The translations under genes and the position numbers were made by a program. This document shows, one piece after another, positions 52,611-61,152 of a stretch of 64,000 bases of DNA. Source of the DNA: Mycolicibacterium sp. CH28 (GTDB lineage: Bacteria; Actinomycetota; Actinomycetes; Mycobacteriales; Mycobacteriaceae). The notes below the pieces were generated by a model that saw nothing but the letters and a program-made list of their open reading frames with translations, was not told the DNA's origin and did no database searches. The stretch is taken from the NCBI RefSeq assembly GCF_004745805.1, contig NZ_SRLQ01000019.1:3064-67063 (forward strand), read 5' to 3'. Positions within the stretch are counted from its first letter, which is position 1. The number at the start of each line of letters is the position of its first letter.

Positions 52611-52655
52611 ACATTTGGAGCTCGGATACCTCCGCTCCGGACAGAAGGGCACGCC

Positions 52656-53207
52656 ATGGCACTTGACGTTGGATCACAGTTCCCCACCACGATCTCCGTG
52701 TATTCCACGAAGGGCCAGACCACCATCGGGCAATTCCTGGAACGGGGCCCGCTCGTCGTCGCCTTCCATCGCATGTGGTGCCCGTTCTGCCAGCAGGCAG
52801 CCAGGGAACTCCTCGCCGCCAAGACCGAATTCGACGCAATCGGAACCCGCGTCGTGATCGTCTACCGAGAAGATGCGCGCACCGCCCAACAATCCTGCGC
52901 CCAACGCGGGTTACCTTTCGCCTGCCTCAGCGATCCCGAACACGACCTCGAGCATGCCGCCGACGTAACGCGTTTCTCGTTGCGGCGCTACCTCGCCTTT
53001 TCACCCATCAAGATCATTCGGGCGCTACGTTCCGGCAGCAGCATCGGAGTCGGTTCGGACTTCCTCCAGGGCAGAGGAACATTCGTCCTCGACTGCAACG
53101 GCCGCATTGTGTACGCGCACCGCGCCGTCAATGCATCAGATTTGCCGCATGTCGCGGACATCCTGGCTGCCGCCCGCACTGTGTCCGAGGCCGATCGCCA
53201 GATCTGA
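52656..53207 (+). CDS. Peroxiredoxin-like protein (CPFC)
   Basis: The 183-residue AhpC/TSA-like thioredoxin fold has a C-x-x-C centre WCPFC (Cys42, Cys45). It has no Thr-x-x-Cys peroxidatic motif. It probably reduces disulfides or peroxides in the cytoplasm; no signal peptide is seen. First of four in-line genes (52656-55778) downstream of operator C. Confidence 0.8.
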   Translation: MALDVGSQFPTTISVYSTKGQTTIGQFLERGPLVVAFHRMWCPFCQQAARELLAAKTEFDAIGTRVVIVYREDARTAQQSCAQRGLPFACLSDPEHDLEHAADVTRFSLRRYLAFSPIKIIRALRSGSSIGVGSDFLQGRGTFVLDCNGRIVYAHRAVNASDLPHVADILAAARTVSEADRQI

Positions 53208-53257
53208 TCGGCGATGACGAGATCCCTCCACCTACCAACTGGAAAGGACCACATATC

Positions 53258-53923
53258 GTGACATCACCCGACTCCACAATCTCCGAACAAGCAACAGCAT
53301 GGGAAGCCACTGCCGCAGAGGCGATCCCCGCGGACATCCTTGCCGCCTTCTCGGCCGATCAGGCCAGCCTCGACGCCGCCGGAGTGCCACCCGGCGCGCT
53401 GGCCTGCGGCAGCCCAATGCCCGACGGGGACCTGCTCGACCCGAACCGTCAGTCGACCTCACTTGCCCAGTTACGCCGCGGCAGACCGGCGGTGGTGGTC
53501 TTCTACCGCGGCGCCTGGTGCCCCTACTGCAACATCGCGTTACGCACCTACCAGGCGCAACTGGTCCGCGCCCTCGTCGCGCAAGGGATCGAACTGATCG
53601 CAGTCAGCCCTCAGGAGCCCAGCCACTCCGACACCGTTGCCGACGAGAACTCCCTGACATTTCCGGTCGTCTCGGATCCGGGCAATCAGATCGCCGCGCA
53701 ACTGGGCATTCTGAGTGAACCCATTGCCGAGGCAGTCATTGCCATGGCAGAACTCGGCCTGGATCTCGCCGACTTCAACGCCGACGGCACACGGGCATTG
53801 CCCATGCCTACAACTGTTCTCGTCGACAGCGACGGTGTCATCCGGTGGATCGACATACACCCGAACTACACCGACCGTAGCGAAGTCGCCGACATCCTCT
53901 CTGCGATCGAACGGACTCGCTGA
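53258..53923 (+). CDS. Peroxiredoxin-like protein (CPYC)
   Basis: The 221-residue protein starts at GTG after GGAAAGGA. Residues about 75-215 form an AhpC/TSA-like domain with AWCPYCNIAL (Cys88, Cys91), LIAVSPQEP and a FPVVSDPG loop. An N-terminal helical extension of about 70 residues is extra to the minimal fold. It is a distant relative of its neighbour. The two probably act together against oxidants. Confidence 0.82.
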   Translation: MTSPDSTISEQATAWEATAAEAIPADILAAFSADQASLDAAGVPPGALACGSPMPDGDLLDPNRQSTSLAQLRRGRPAVVVFYRGAWCPYCNIALRTYQAQLVRALVAQGIELIAVSPQEPSHSDTVADENSLTFPVVSDPGNQIAAQLGILSEPIAEAVIAMAELGLDLADFNADGTRALPMPTTVLVDSDGVIRWIDIHPNYTDRSEVADILSAIERTR

Positions 53924-53928
53924 CTGAT

Positions 53929-54381
53929 ATGGAGACTGGGAACGGCTCCACCCTTCGCATGCACTACGTCGACGTGGGGCCGGACTCCGGTCCCACGGTG
54001 CTGCTACTGCACGGCGAGCCATCATGGTCATACCTCTACCGTCGGATGATCCCGCCGCTGGCCGACTCGGGTCTGCGCACAGCAGCGCTCGATCTGGTGG
54101 GTCTCGGCCGGGCCGACAAGCCCTCTGCACCAGACGATTCCAGCTATCAACGCCATGTCGCATGGCAGGCTCTGGCGACGTTCGACAAGCCGTTCCTGTA
54201 CGCCTTCTCCGACGGCGACCCGATCACCGCTGGGGCAGAACAGATCCTGACAGCGCACATCCCCGGTGCCCGGCACCAGGAACCCGTGACGATCCGTGGC
54301 GCCGGCCACTTCGTGCAGGAGGACAAGGGACAGGAACTCGCCACCCTGGTGTCGCGCTTCAGCTACCGCACCAGGCCGTGA
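53929..54381 (+). pseudogene. Haloalkane-dehalogenase-like hydrolase with internal deletion
   Basis: The frame is intact but encodes 150 residues instead of about 300. Residues 1-78 are the N-terminal half, including the oxyanion motif HGEPSW. At about residue 79 (near 54160) it jumps to the C-terminal half, FDKPFLYAFSDGDPIT and the His-bearing GAGHFVQED. The nucleophile Asp region and cap domain are missing. It cannot be an active dehalogenase. The stop overlaps the next GTG. Confidence 0.8.
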
Positions 54382-55778
54382 CGGCCAGCGACCCGCCCTG
54401 TCGAAGCAGACAGGCGCCGCCCAGACACCTGCGCGACGCATCCCGGACGTGGGTCGCGGTGTCGCTGGCCATCAGCCTTCTCCTCGCAGCATTCCTGGTC
54501 GCGACCCTCCATCTGCGCACGCTGACCCCGCTGGTCCGCCACGACAACGGCCACGGCGGAGCGGACGCCGCACCGATCTTCGGCTGGTGGGACATCCATG
54601 CCGGTTGGGGCACCGCAGGGGCGATCGTCGTCGGGTTGCTGGTGATCTGGCGAGGACCGACCGTCGCACGGAGTCTGCCCTGGCGGGTCATGATGTTCGC
54701 TACGTGGGGCACCGCGGCCACATGGTCGGTCTCGCTGGCCCTGGTCGACGGGTGGCGCAGAGGGTTCACGATGCGGTTGACCGATCCCAACGAGTACCTA
54801 CATGAGGTCCCGGCAGTCACCGACATCTCGGCGGCGCTGCGGTCCTTCACCCGCCGGATTCCGGATTTCCAACCCGACTCCTGGACGACGCACGTGGCCG
54901 GCCACCCGCCCGGTGCGCTGCTGACCTTCGTGTGGCTGGACCGCCTGGGACTCAGTGGCGGGGCTTGGGCCGGAGCAATGGTGGTCGCCATGGGCAGTAG
55001 CGCCGCGGCGGCTGCGGTCATGACGATCCGCATCGTGCACGACGAACGGACAGCGCGAGCGGCTGCCCCATTTCTGGCCACAGCGCCTACCGCGATCTGG
55101 GTCGCAGTATCTGCTGACGGCTACTTCATGGCCGTTGTGGCGTGGGGTATCGCACTCTGCGCGCGCTCGCTGTCCCTCGATGGGTGGCCCGCCAGGGCCA
55201 CCGCGACCGCCGCCGGAGTGCTGTTGGGGTGGGCCGCCTTACTCAGCTACGGGCTCACACTCGCGGGGTTGCTGGTCCTGGCCGTGCTGGCGACTGCTCG
55301 CAACCGAAGGGTGGCACTGCGGGCGGCAGTGCCGGCAGTGCTCTCCGCAACCGCAATGCTGGGCTTGTTCCGGCTGCAGGGATTCTGGTGGGTCGACGGC
55401 TATCACGCGGTGCAGGAACGCTATTGGCAAGGTATCGCCCAGGACAGGCCATTTCGATACTGGGGGTGGGCGAACTTCGCCTCGACAGTGTGTGCCGTCG
55501 GGCTAGGCAGCGTCGCAGGTGTCGGCCACGCGCTGGATCCGGCGGCGCTGCGATCTCGTTACGGCCTCAACCTGCTCATCGCCGCCGCGCTGGCCGCACT
55601 AGTGATCGCTGACATCAGCATGCTCAGCAAGGCCGAAACCGAGCGGATATGGCTGCCTTTCACCATGTGGCTCACTGCTGCGCCGGCGCTGCTGCCACCG
55701 CGGTCTCGGCGTTGCTGGCTGGGGGTCAACGTTGTTGGCGCACTGGTGCTCAATCACGTCATCTTGACCAACTGGTGA
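54378..55778 (+). CDS. Polytopic membrane protein (Rv0541c-like)
   Basis: The 466-residue integral membrane protein has about 10-12 helices and a periplasmic loop DPNEYLHEVPAVTDISAALR with WTTHVAGHPPGALL. It resembles the multispanning mycobacterial membrane protein Rv0541c, of glycosyltransferase C-like build. The GTG overlaps the hydrolase stop. Function unknown. In M. tuberculosis the neighbour Rv0540 is a DUF2064 gene, as it is here. Confidence 0.65.
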   Translation: MTASDPPCRSRQAPPRHLRDASRTWVAVSLAISLLLAAFLVATLHLRTLTPLVRHDNGHGGADAAPIFGWWDIHAGWGTAGAIVVGLLVIWRGPTVARSLPWRVMMFATWGTAATWSVSLALVDGWRRGFTMRLTDPNEYLHEVPAVTDISAALRSFTRRIPDFQPDSWTTHVAGHPPGALLTFVWLDRLGLSGGAWAGAMVVAMGSSAAAAAVMTIRIVHDERTARAAAPFLATAPTAIWVAVSADGYFMAVVAWGIALCARSLSLDGWPARATATAAGVLLGWAALLSYGLTLAGLLVLAVLATARNRRVALRAAVPAVLSATAMLGLFRLQGFWWVDGYHAVQERYWQGIAQDRPFRYWGWANFASTVCAVGLGSVAGVGHALDPAALRSRYGLNLLIAAALAALVIADISMLSKAETERIWLPFTMWLTAAPALLPPRSRRCWLGVNVVGALVLNHVILTNW

Positions 55779-55805
55779 CGGTGACCACCCACCGACAGCA
55801 ACCCC

Positions 55806-56495
55806 TCACCATGCAGCGGTAGCACGCCGAAAGCGGCTGATCAGTGGGCATTCCATTCGAACCGGGAAGACGTCGGCGATCGTGTCGACGTCATCGAGCA
55901 GGGGCAGCAGGGCGACGCCGCAGCCGCGTGCCCGCAACACCTCCAGGGTCGCCCTGCCGGTGTCGGCACTCGACATGACGACGTCCACCAGTCCGGCTGC
56001 AAGATCCGGGGTGGACACACCAAGGATCCACCACCCGCCGTCGCGGGCCATACCGAGCGCAGCATCCGATTGAAGCAGCACGCGTGCGCACTCCCCCAGT
56101 TGGTTCGGGGTGACCTGAGGAGTATCCATCCCGATCTGCAGGACAGGTTTGCCGGCCAGGGTCCCCGCGTCGAGATGCGCGTTCGCAAGGCGCTGACCGA
56201 GCCCCTCGCCTCGTTGCGGAATCACGGTGAAACCGTTTAGGGCGGAGCGAATTTCGACGGACCGGAGCGCGGCGTCCAGATCACCGTCCAACGCGATGAT
56301 TCGGTTGTGCACTGGCGCCGACCGGACGGCGTCCAAGGTGTCCAACAATGCCGCCGCAGCAACTTCTGCGGCCAACTCTGCGCCGACCGTCGCCGCCAGC
56401 CGGGTCTTGACCTTCCCCGGCACCGGCGCCTTGGCTACGACGAGAACGGCTACCGCCAGCGGCGAATCATCGATGTACACGAGAACCGACCCCAT
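55806..56495 (-). CDS. DUF2064 nucleotidyltransferase-like protein (Rv0540-like)
   Basis: The 229-residue GT-A/CofC-like protein has VVAKAPVPGKVKTRLAA (nucleotide-binding loop), QIGMDTPQVTP and MARDGGWWILGV. The family is annotated as DUF2064/TIGR04282. Substrate unknown. It lies 31 bp downstream of operator D on the minus strand, convergent with the membrane-protein gene. Confidence 0.8.
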   Translation of the reverse strand: MGSVLVYIDDSPLAVAVLVVAKAPVPGKVKTRLAATVGAELAAEVAAAALLDTLDAVRSAPVHNRIIALDGDLDAALRSVEIRSALNGFTVIPQRGEGLGQRLANAHLDAGTLAGKPVLQIGMDTPQVTPNQLGECARVLLQSDAALGMARDGGWWILGVSTPDLAAGLVDVVMSSADTGRATLEVLRARGCGVALLPLLDDVDTIADVFPVRMECPLISRFRRATAAW

Positions 56496-56525
56496 GGGTT
56501 GAGTGGCTAGATTTTGGCACTTAGC

Positions 56526-56539
56526 GTACTAGTTGGTAC
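56526..56539. promoter_or_regulatory. GTAC-N6-GTAC operator D
   Basis: GTAC-TAGTTG-GTAC lies 31 bp upstream of the DUF2064 start. It is the most diverged of the four sites. Confidence 0.5.
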
Positions 56540-56709
56540 ATTTGATCACGCGGGCGGAGGGCCCGCACCCTGTGGACCGTGCTTCCATTCGAGTTGCGGT
56601 AGCGGTCAATTCGCGCTCTCGGCGCGATGCGCACTGACAGGTTCGATGAGCGTATGGCCGTGCACGGTTCGCCCGGCCCACTGCGGGCGGAGACAGGATC
56701 GCATCGGTA

Positions 56710-57351
56710 ATGGCTGCACACAAGGCGCAGGCCGCTGAAACCGCATTGATCGCCCTGTCGATAACCATGTCGATGATTGGTGGCGCAGCGTGGGTAGCGA
56801 GCCGCCTAACGCCGAACCGAAGTCGAGCAATACTGATCCTTGGCCCTCTGGCCGCCGTCATCGCCATCACGGCAGGTGCGACTGGAGCCGAGACCGCTTC
56901 CGGTCCCACCGTGACGACAACCTCCCTAGTCTGGGCGTTGGGCAGCGTGATCATTGGCATCCCAGTGGCCGGCTTGATCGCGGGCTACCATGCTCGACAC
57001 CGGCCACAACAGTCGGGCGCTATCGAAAGTGACTCTGTGGCAGATCAATCGAGGCGCCAGCTGGTCGCATTCCTCGGCCAGGAAGTGTGGATGCCACTGA
57101 CCGAGATCCGGGCTGTGGCTCTAGATATTGCCAACGGCGCGGTCGACGCCGATAGGCTGAACACCTCCGCGGAACGACTCGAACGCAGCGCCGACCTGCT
57201 CGCCACGACGCTGAACGAGATGCTCGAGCTATTACAGATCACCGACGACGGCGACGAACCGCAGCAGAACGGCAGTTCACCGGCCGGACCCCCACCGCTC
57301 AGTTCAGCGGAGCCAGCCCCGAGCGCAACAGCTCCAGGCTTTCGGCGCTGA
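56710..57351 (+). CDS. Membrane protein with degenerate histidine-kinase helix
   Basis: The 213-residue protein has three hydrophobic stretches (about 10-32, 40-60, 72-93). A helical region (115-177) follows whose FLGQEVWMPLTEIRAVALDI aligns with the histidine-kinase DHp box (SHELRTPL), but the phospho-acceptor His is Gln and the Arg-Thr is Trp-Met. There is no catalytic ATPase domain. It overlaps the tail of the convergent TetR gene by 53 nt. It could be a decoy sensor or a decayed kinase. Confidence 0.5.
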   Translation: MAAHKAQAAETALIALSITMSMIGGAAWVASRLTPNRSRAILILGPLAAVIAITAGATGAETASGPTVTTTSLVWALGSVIIGIPVAGLIAGYHARHRPQQSGAIESDSVADQSRRQLVAFLGQEVWMPLTEIRAVALDIANGAVDADRLNTSAERLERSADLLATTLNEMLELLQITDDGDEPQQNGSSPAGPPPLSSAEPAPSATAPGFRR

Positions 57352-57898
57352 TCTGCGACAGGTCACCCTCGCACCCGTCGCGGCCCCACATCTGGAGCGC
57401 GACGATCAATGCCGCGGCCACCGTTGCCCCGGCTACCTCGGCAACCAGGTCGACGTTCGGTATGTGCCGGTAGCGGTCGCGGACGAAGTCGGTGACGACC
57501 GTCGCGAACGAAGACTGCACCAGGCGGATGTGCCCGGCGGCCCGGTCCCCGTCTATCAAGCTGGCCCTCGCCAGCGCGGCCTGGCGCACTACCTCGAGAT
57601 CGTGCGGAAAGCCGTCCATCGCCGCCAGCACCGCGTCGAGCATCGGCTCGTCCTTGGGCCTTCGTTCCAGCGCCTCGGCGAACCACTCGAAGTGAGTTTC
57701 GTAGTCGGCGAACAACACCGCTTCCTTGGTGGGGAAATGCCGGAAGAACGTGCGCTCGGTGACTCCGGCCTCCTCAGCCAGCTCGGTGACCGTGACGTTG
57801 GCGAAACCGTCGTGGGCGAACCGGTCCAACGCGACCCGGCGCAGGGCATCCCGGGTGGAGCGACGCCGCTGGTCGTGCAAGTTGCCGGACATTGTCAC
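57299..57898 (-). CDS. TetR-family regulator of the desaturase-like gene
   Basis: The 199-residue protein has an HTH (GFANVTVTELAEEAGVTERTFFRHFPTKEAVLF) and an alpha-helical C-terminal domain. It starts at GTG 57898 or ATG 57892. It is divergent from the FAD-dependent oxidoreductase, with two perfect palindromes between them. It probably represses both genes; the ligand may be a lipid or aromatic compound. Confidence 0.85.
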   Translation of the reverse strand: MTMSGNLHDQRRRSTRDALRRVALDRFAHDGFANVTVTELAEEAGVTERTFFRHFPTKEAVLFADYETHFEWFAEALERRPKDEPMLDAVLAAMDGFPHDLEVVRQAALARASLIDGDRAAGHIRLVQSSFATVVTDFVRDRYRHIPNVDLVAEVAGATVAAALIVALQMWGRDGCEGDLSQISAESLELLRSGLAPLN

Positions 57899-57909
57899 GC
57901 GATCCTAAC

Positions 57910-57954
57910 TGTCAAATTTGACAAAACCCGCGAAAATCATGTCAGTACTGACAT
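57910..57954. promoter_or_regulatory. Two TGTCA-N4-TGACA palindromes
   Basis: TGTCAAATTTGACA (57910-57923) and ATGTCAGTACTGACAT (57939-57954) are both perfect and share TGTCA-N4-TGACA arms. Their centres are 30 bp apart, so they lie on the same face of the DNA. They lie between the TetR start and the oxidoreductase ATG. Confidence 0.75.
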
Positions 57955-57966
57955 AAAGTACGCCGC

Positions 57967-59532
57967 ATGAGTGATTACGACGCGATCATCGTCGGAGCCG
58001 GACACAACGGACTGACCGCCGCCGCGGTCTTGCAGCGGGCAGGGTTGCGCACCCTGTGCCTGGAGCAGAACACCTACAGCGGCGGTATGGCCGCCACCGT
58101 CGAGCTCATCGACGGGTTCCAGTTCGAGATCGCCGGATCGGTGCGCTTCCCCACTGCGCCGAAGATCAACAGCGAGCTGGGGCTGGACAGCCTGCCGACC
58201 ATCGAGTCGGAGGTCATGTCGGTCAACCTCGGGGAACACGGCGAGGAAGCGATGATCTTCCACAGCGACCCGATGGCGATGATGACCCATCTCAACGAGA
58301 AGCACGGCATGGAAGCCGTGATGGCCATGGCCAACCTCTACGCGTGGAGCACCGGCCCGCGAAAGGCGTTGGGCCGCTTCGATGCACTTGCGTTGCCCAA
58401 GACGATCGACGAGATGTATGCCTGCGCCGCCGACGAGAACGAGCGGCGGGCCATCCACGAAATGCTGTTCGGCTCGGCGATGGACGTCGTCGACAGGTTC
58501 CTGCCCGACAAGGAGAAACACGCCGTGATCCGCGGCATGCTGGCCTTCCTGGCGGTGAACTCCACCTATCGCGGCCCCTACACTCCCGGCAGCGCAACAT
58601 GTTTGGCGTTCGCTCTGGCCATCCCCGAAGAGGGCGGCCAGATGACCACCAAGCTCAAGGGCGGTATCGGTGTGCTGGCCGACCACCTGCGGCAGCTATA
58701 TCTGGAGGCCGCCGGGGAGATGCGGTTCCGGGCCAAGGTCGACCAGATCCTCGTCGAGGACGGCCGCGTCACCGGGGTTCGCCTCAAGGACGGCGACGTC
58801 ATCACCGCTCCGATCGTGGTGTCCAACCTCGCGCCGGAGACCACCCTGCTGGATCTCGTTGGGGTGGACCATCTTCCGTCGTCGCTGGTGACCCGGCTGC
58901 AGGGGCGCGATCACCGGGCGTCGTTCCTGCAGATCCATTTCGCGCTGGACGGACTGCCCGAATACGCTGCGCCGTACGACTACCTCAACGAGCCCGGCAT
59001 GCAGATGTCGGTGGGCATGTTCGGCTCGCCGGAAGAACAGCAGAAGCAGTGGGAGCACTGCCGGCGTGGGCTGGTGCCGGACAACCCCGCACTGTCCATT
59101 CAGATCCCGACGGTCGGCGACCCCGAGATGGCCCCCGAGGGCAAGCACGCGGCCAGTGTGTACGCCTACGCCTTCCCCACCGAAGCGCCCCGCGAGCAGC
59201 ACGGGCAGTTGAAGAAGGACATGGCGCAACGCGTCATCGACAAGATCACCCGGTACGCGCCGAACTTCAAGGACATCCTGATCCGCAACATCACGTTCGC
59301 GCCGTATCACATGAACACCATGTTCGCCGCGCCCAACGGCGACTTCTGCCACGGCCTGCTGCAGCCCGAGCTGATGGGGCCGAACCGGCCGGGGCCCAAG
59401 GGGTTCATCGACGAGCCGATCCCGATCGAGGGCCTCTACCTGGGCGGCGCCGGCTGCCACGGCGGGCCGGGCATCACGTTCATTCCCGGCTACAACGCCG
59501 GGTATCAGGTACTGGCCGACGCGGGGCGCTGA
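57967..59532 (+). CDS. Phytoene-desaturase/retinol-saturase-like FAD oxidoreductase
   Basis: The 521-residue flavoprotein has an N-terminal VGAGHNGLTAAAVLQRAGLR motif and a C-terminal GLYLGGAGCHGGPGITFIPGYNAG segment. NSTYRGPYTPGSATCLAF lies in the middle. The family includes carotenoid desaturases, retinol saturase and mycobacterial lipid dehydrogenases. No crtB or other carotenoid gene is near, so the substrate may be a lipid. It is under the divergent TetR. Confidence 0.82.
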   Translation: MSDYDAIIVGAGHNGLTAAAVLQRAGLRTLCLEQNTYSGGMAATVELIDGFQFEIAGSVRFPTAPKINSELGLDSLPTIESEVMSVNLGEHGEEAMIFHSDPMAMMTHLNEKHGMEAVMAMANLYAWSTGPRKALGRFDALALPKTIDEMYACAADENERRAIHEMLFGSAMDVVDRFLPDKEKHAVIRGMLAFLAVNSTYRGPYTPGSATCLAFALAIPEEGGQMTTKLKGGIGVLADHLRQLYLEAAGEMRFRAKVDQILVEDGRVTGVRLKDGDVITAPIVVSNLAPETTLLDLVGVDHLPSSLVTRLQGRDHRASFLQIHFALDGLPEYAAPYDYLNEPGMQMSVGMFGSPEEQQKQWEHCRRGLVPDNPALSIQIPTVGDPEMAPEGKHAASVYAYAFPTEAPREQHGQLKKDMAQRVIDKITRYAPNFKDILIRNITFAPYHMNTMFAAPNGDFCHGLLQPELMGPNRPGPKGFIDEPIPIEGLYLGGAGCHGGPGITFIPGYNAGYQVLADAGR

Positions 59533-59537
59533 CTGGC

Positions 59538-59586
59538 GATTTCGGCGCGCTTTCGTTCGCTGGGCGAACGTTTTCGCGCCGAAATC
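59538..59586. terminator. Nested hairpin between convergent genes
   Basis: Outer arms GATTTCGGCGCG/CGCGCCGAAATC enclose an inner CGTTCG/CGAACG hairpin. The menG stop lies inside the outer arm. It could terminate both the oxidoreductase and menG transcripts. Confidence 0.8.
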
Positions 59587-60271
59587 ACGCCTTAACCGCG
59601 GCGTGCAGTGCGACGATGCCGCCGGTGAGGTTGCGCCAGCGCACATCTGACCAGCCGGCGTCTCGGATCTGCCGGGCCAGCTCCGCCTGGTCGGGCCAGG
59701 CCCGGATGGACTCGGCGAGATAGACGTAGGCCTCGGGGTTGCTCGACACCGCGCGCGCCACCCGCGGCAGCGCCTGCATCAGGTACTCCTTGTAGACGGT
59801 CGAGAACACCGGCACGACTGGGGTGGAGAACTCGCACACCACCAGCCGCCCGCCGGGACGGGTCACCCGCGCCATCTCACGCAGGCCCGCGGTGTGGTCG
59901 ACGACGTTGCGCAGGCCGAAGCTGATGGTCACCGCGTCGAACACCGCATCGTCGAACGGCAGCTTCGTCGCGTCGGCGGCCACCTTGGGCACCGGCCGCT
60001 CCAGCCCGGCCCGCAGCATGCCGACGGAGAAATCGGCGGCAACGCACCACGCGCCGGACTTGGCCAACTCGACCGTCGACACCGCGGTTCCGGCCGCCAG
60101 ATCCAGCACCGCGTCGCCGGGCCCGACGCCGAGCGCCGAGCGGGTCGCCCGTCGCCACGAGCGGTCCTGGCCCAGCGAGAGCACGGTGTTGGTGATGTCA
60201 TAGCGGCGCGCTACGGCGTCGAACATCGACGCCACATCGCGGGGATCCTTGTCCAGCGTCGCGCGGCTCAC
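59585..60271 (-). CDS. menG: Demethylmenaquinone methyltransferase
   Basis: The 228-residue UbiE/MenG enzyme has VLDLAAGTAVSTVELA (motif I), VAADFSVGMLRAG, FDAVTISFGLRNVVDH and the family motif EFSTPVVPVFSTVYKEYLM. It converts demethylmenaquinone to menaquinone with SAM. It matches M. tuberculosis Rv0558. Confidence 0.95.
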   Translation of the reverse strand: MSRATLDKDPRDVASMFDAVARRYDITNTVLSLGQDRSWRRATRSALGVGPGDAVLDLAAGTAVSTVELAKSGAWCVAADFSVGMLRAGLERPVPKVAADATKLPFDDAVFDAVTISFGLRNVVDHTAGLREMARVTRPGGRLVVCEFSTPVVPVFSTVYKEYLMQALPRVARAVSSNPEAYVYLAESIRAWPDQAELARQIRDAGWSDVRWRNLTGGIVALHAAVKA

Positions 60272-60327
60272 TGTGCCGACGCTACCTCAGCGGGAATCAA
60301 GTACCCGCGGACGCGTTGCAGCCAGGC

Positions 60328-61152
60328 ATGAGCGAAAAAGTTTGGTTCATCACCGGAACATCCCGCGGGTTCGGCCGGGAGTGGACGATCGCAGCCCTCG
60401 ACCGCGGCGACAAGGTCGCCGCCACCGCGCGCAACACGGCCTCCCTGTCCGACCTGGTCGACCAGTATGGCGAGGCCATCCTGCCGATCCAGCTCGACGT
60501 GACCGACCGGGCGGCCGACTTCGCGGCCGTCAAGGCCGCCCACGACCACTTCGGTCGACTGGACATCGTCGTCAACAACGCCGGCTACGGCCACTTCGGC
60601 TTCATCGAGGAGCTCACTGAGCAGGAAGCCCGCGACCAGCTCGAAACCAACGTGTTCGGGGCGCTGTGGATCACCCAGGCCGCGCTGCCCTACCTGAGGG
60701 CCCAAGGCAGCGGGCACATCGTCCAGGTGTCGTCGATCGGCGGTATCACCGCGTTCCCGCTCGTCGGCATCTATCACGCGTCGAAGTGGGCGCTGGAAGG
60801 CTTCTCCCAGTCTCTCGCGCAAGAGGTCGCGCCCTTCGGTGTGCACGTCACGCTGATCGAGCCGGGCGGCTTCGACACCGACTGGTCCGGCCCGTCCTCG
60901 AAGAGCTCCGCCGAGCTGCCCGACTACGCCGACCTGCACAAGCAGGTCACCGAAGCTCGGGCGAAGCGGTGGTCCAGCCCAGGCGATCCGAAAGCCTCGG
61001 CCAGGGCGCTCCTCAAGATCGTCGATGCCGAGAACCCGCCGCTGCGGGCGTTCTTCGGCGAATCGCCGCTGCAGACGGCGCGCGCCGACTACGAGAGCCG
61101 CCTGGCGAACTGGGAGCAGTGGCAACCGGTCGCCGTGGAGGCCCAGGGATAG
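60328..61152 (+). CDS. Short-chain dehydrogenase/reductase
   Basis: The 274-residue classical SDR has the cofactor motif FITGTSRGFGREW, NNAGYGHFG, the active-site Ser in VSSIGG and the Y-H-A-S-K tetrad. It probably uses NADP(H), judging by the R-N after strand 2 (ATARN). Substrate unknown. The ATG at 60328 fits the family. It is divergent from menG. Confidence 0.85.
   Translation: MSEKVWFITGTSRGFGREWTIAALDRGDKVAATARNTASLSDLVDQYGEAILPIQLDVTDRAADFAAVKAAHDHFGRLDIVVNNAGYGHFGFIEELTEQEARDQLETNVFGALWITQAALPYLRAQGSGHIVQVSSIGGITAFPLVGIYHASKWALEGFSQSLAQEVAPFGVHVTLIEPGGFDTDWSGPSSKSSAELPDYADLHKQVTEARAKRWSSPGDPKASARALLKIVDAENPPLRAFFGESPLQTARADYESRLANWEQWQPVAVEAQG

Noticed and set aside
49850..59584. Prophage or transposon island
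   Set aside because: No integrase, transposase, terminal repeats or target-site duplications were seen; the tRNA at 39.2 kb is not adjacent.
58056..59723. 555-aa frame overlapping the FAD oxidoreductase
   Set aside because: A different-frame shadow of the flavoprotein gene; its composition is Arg/Gly/Ala-rich and it runs past the true stop and through the terminator hairpin.
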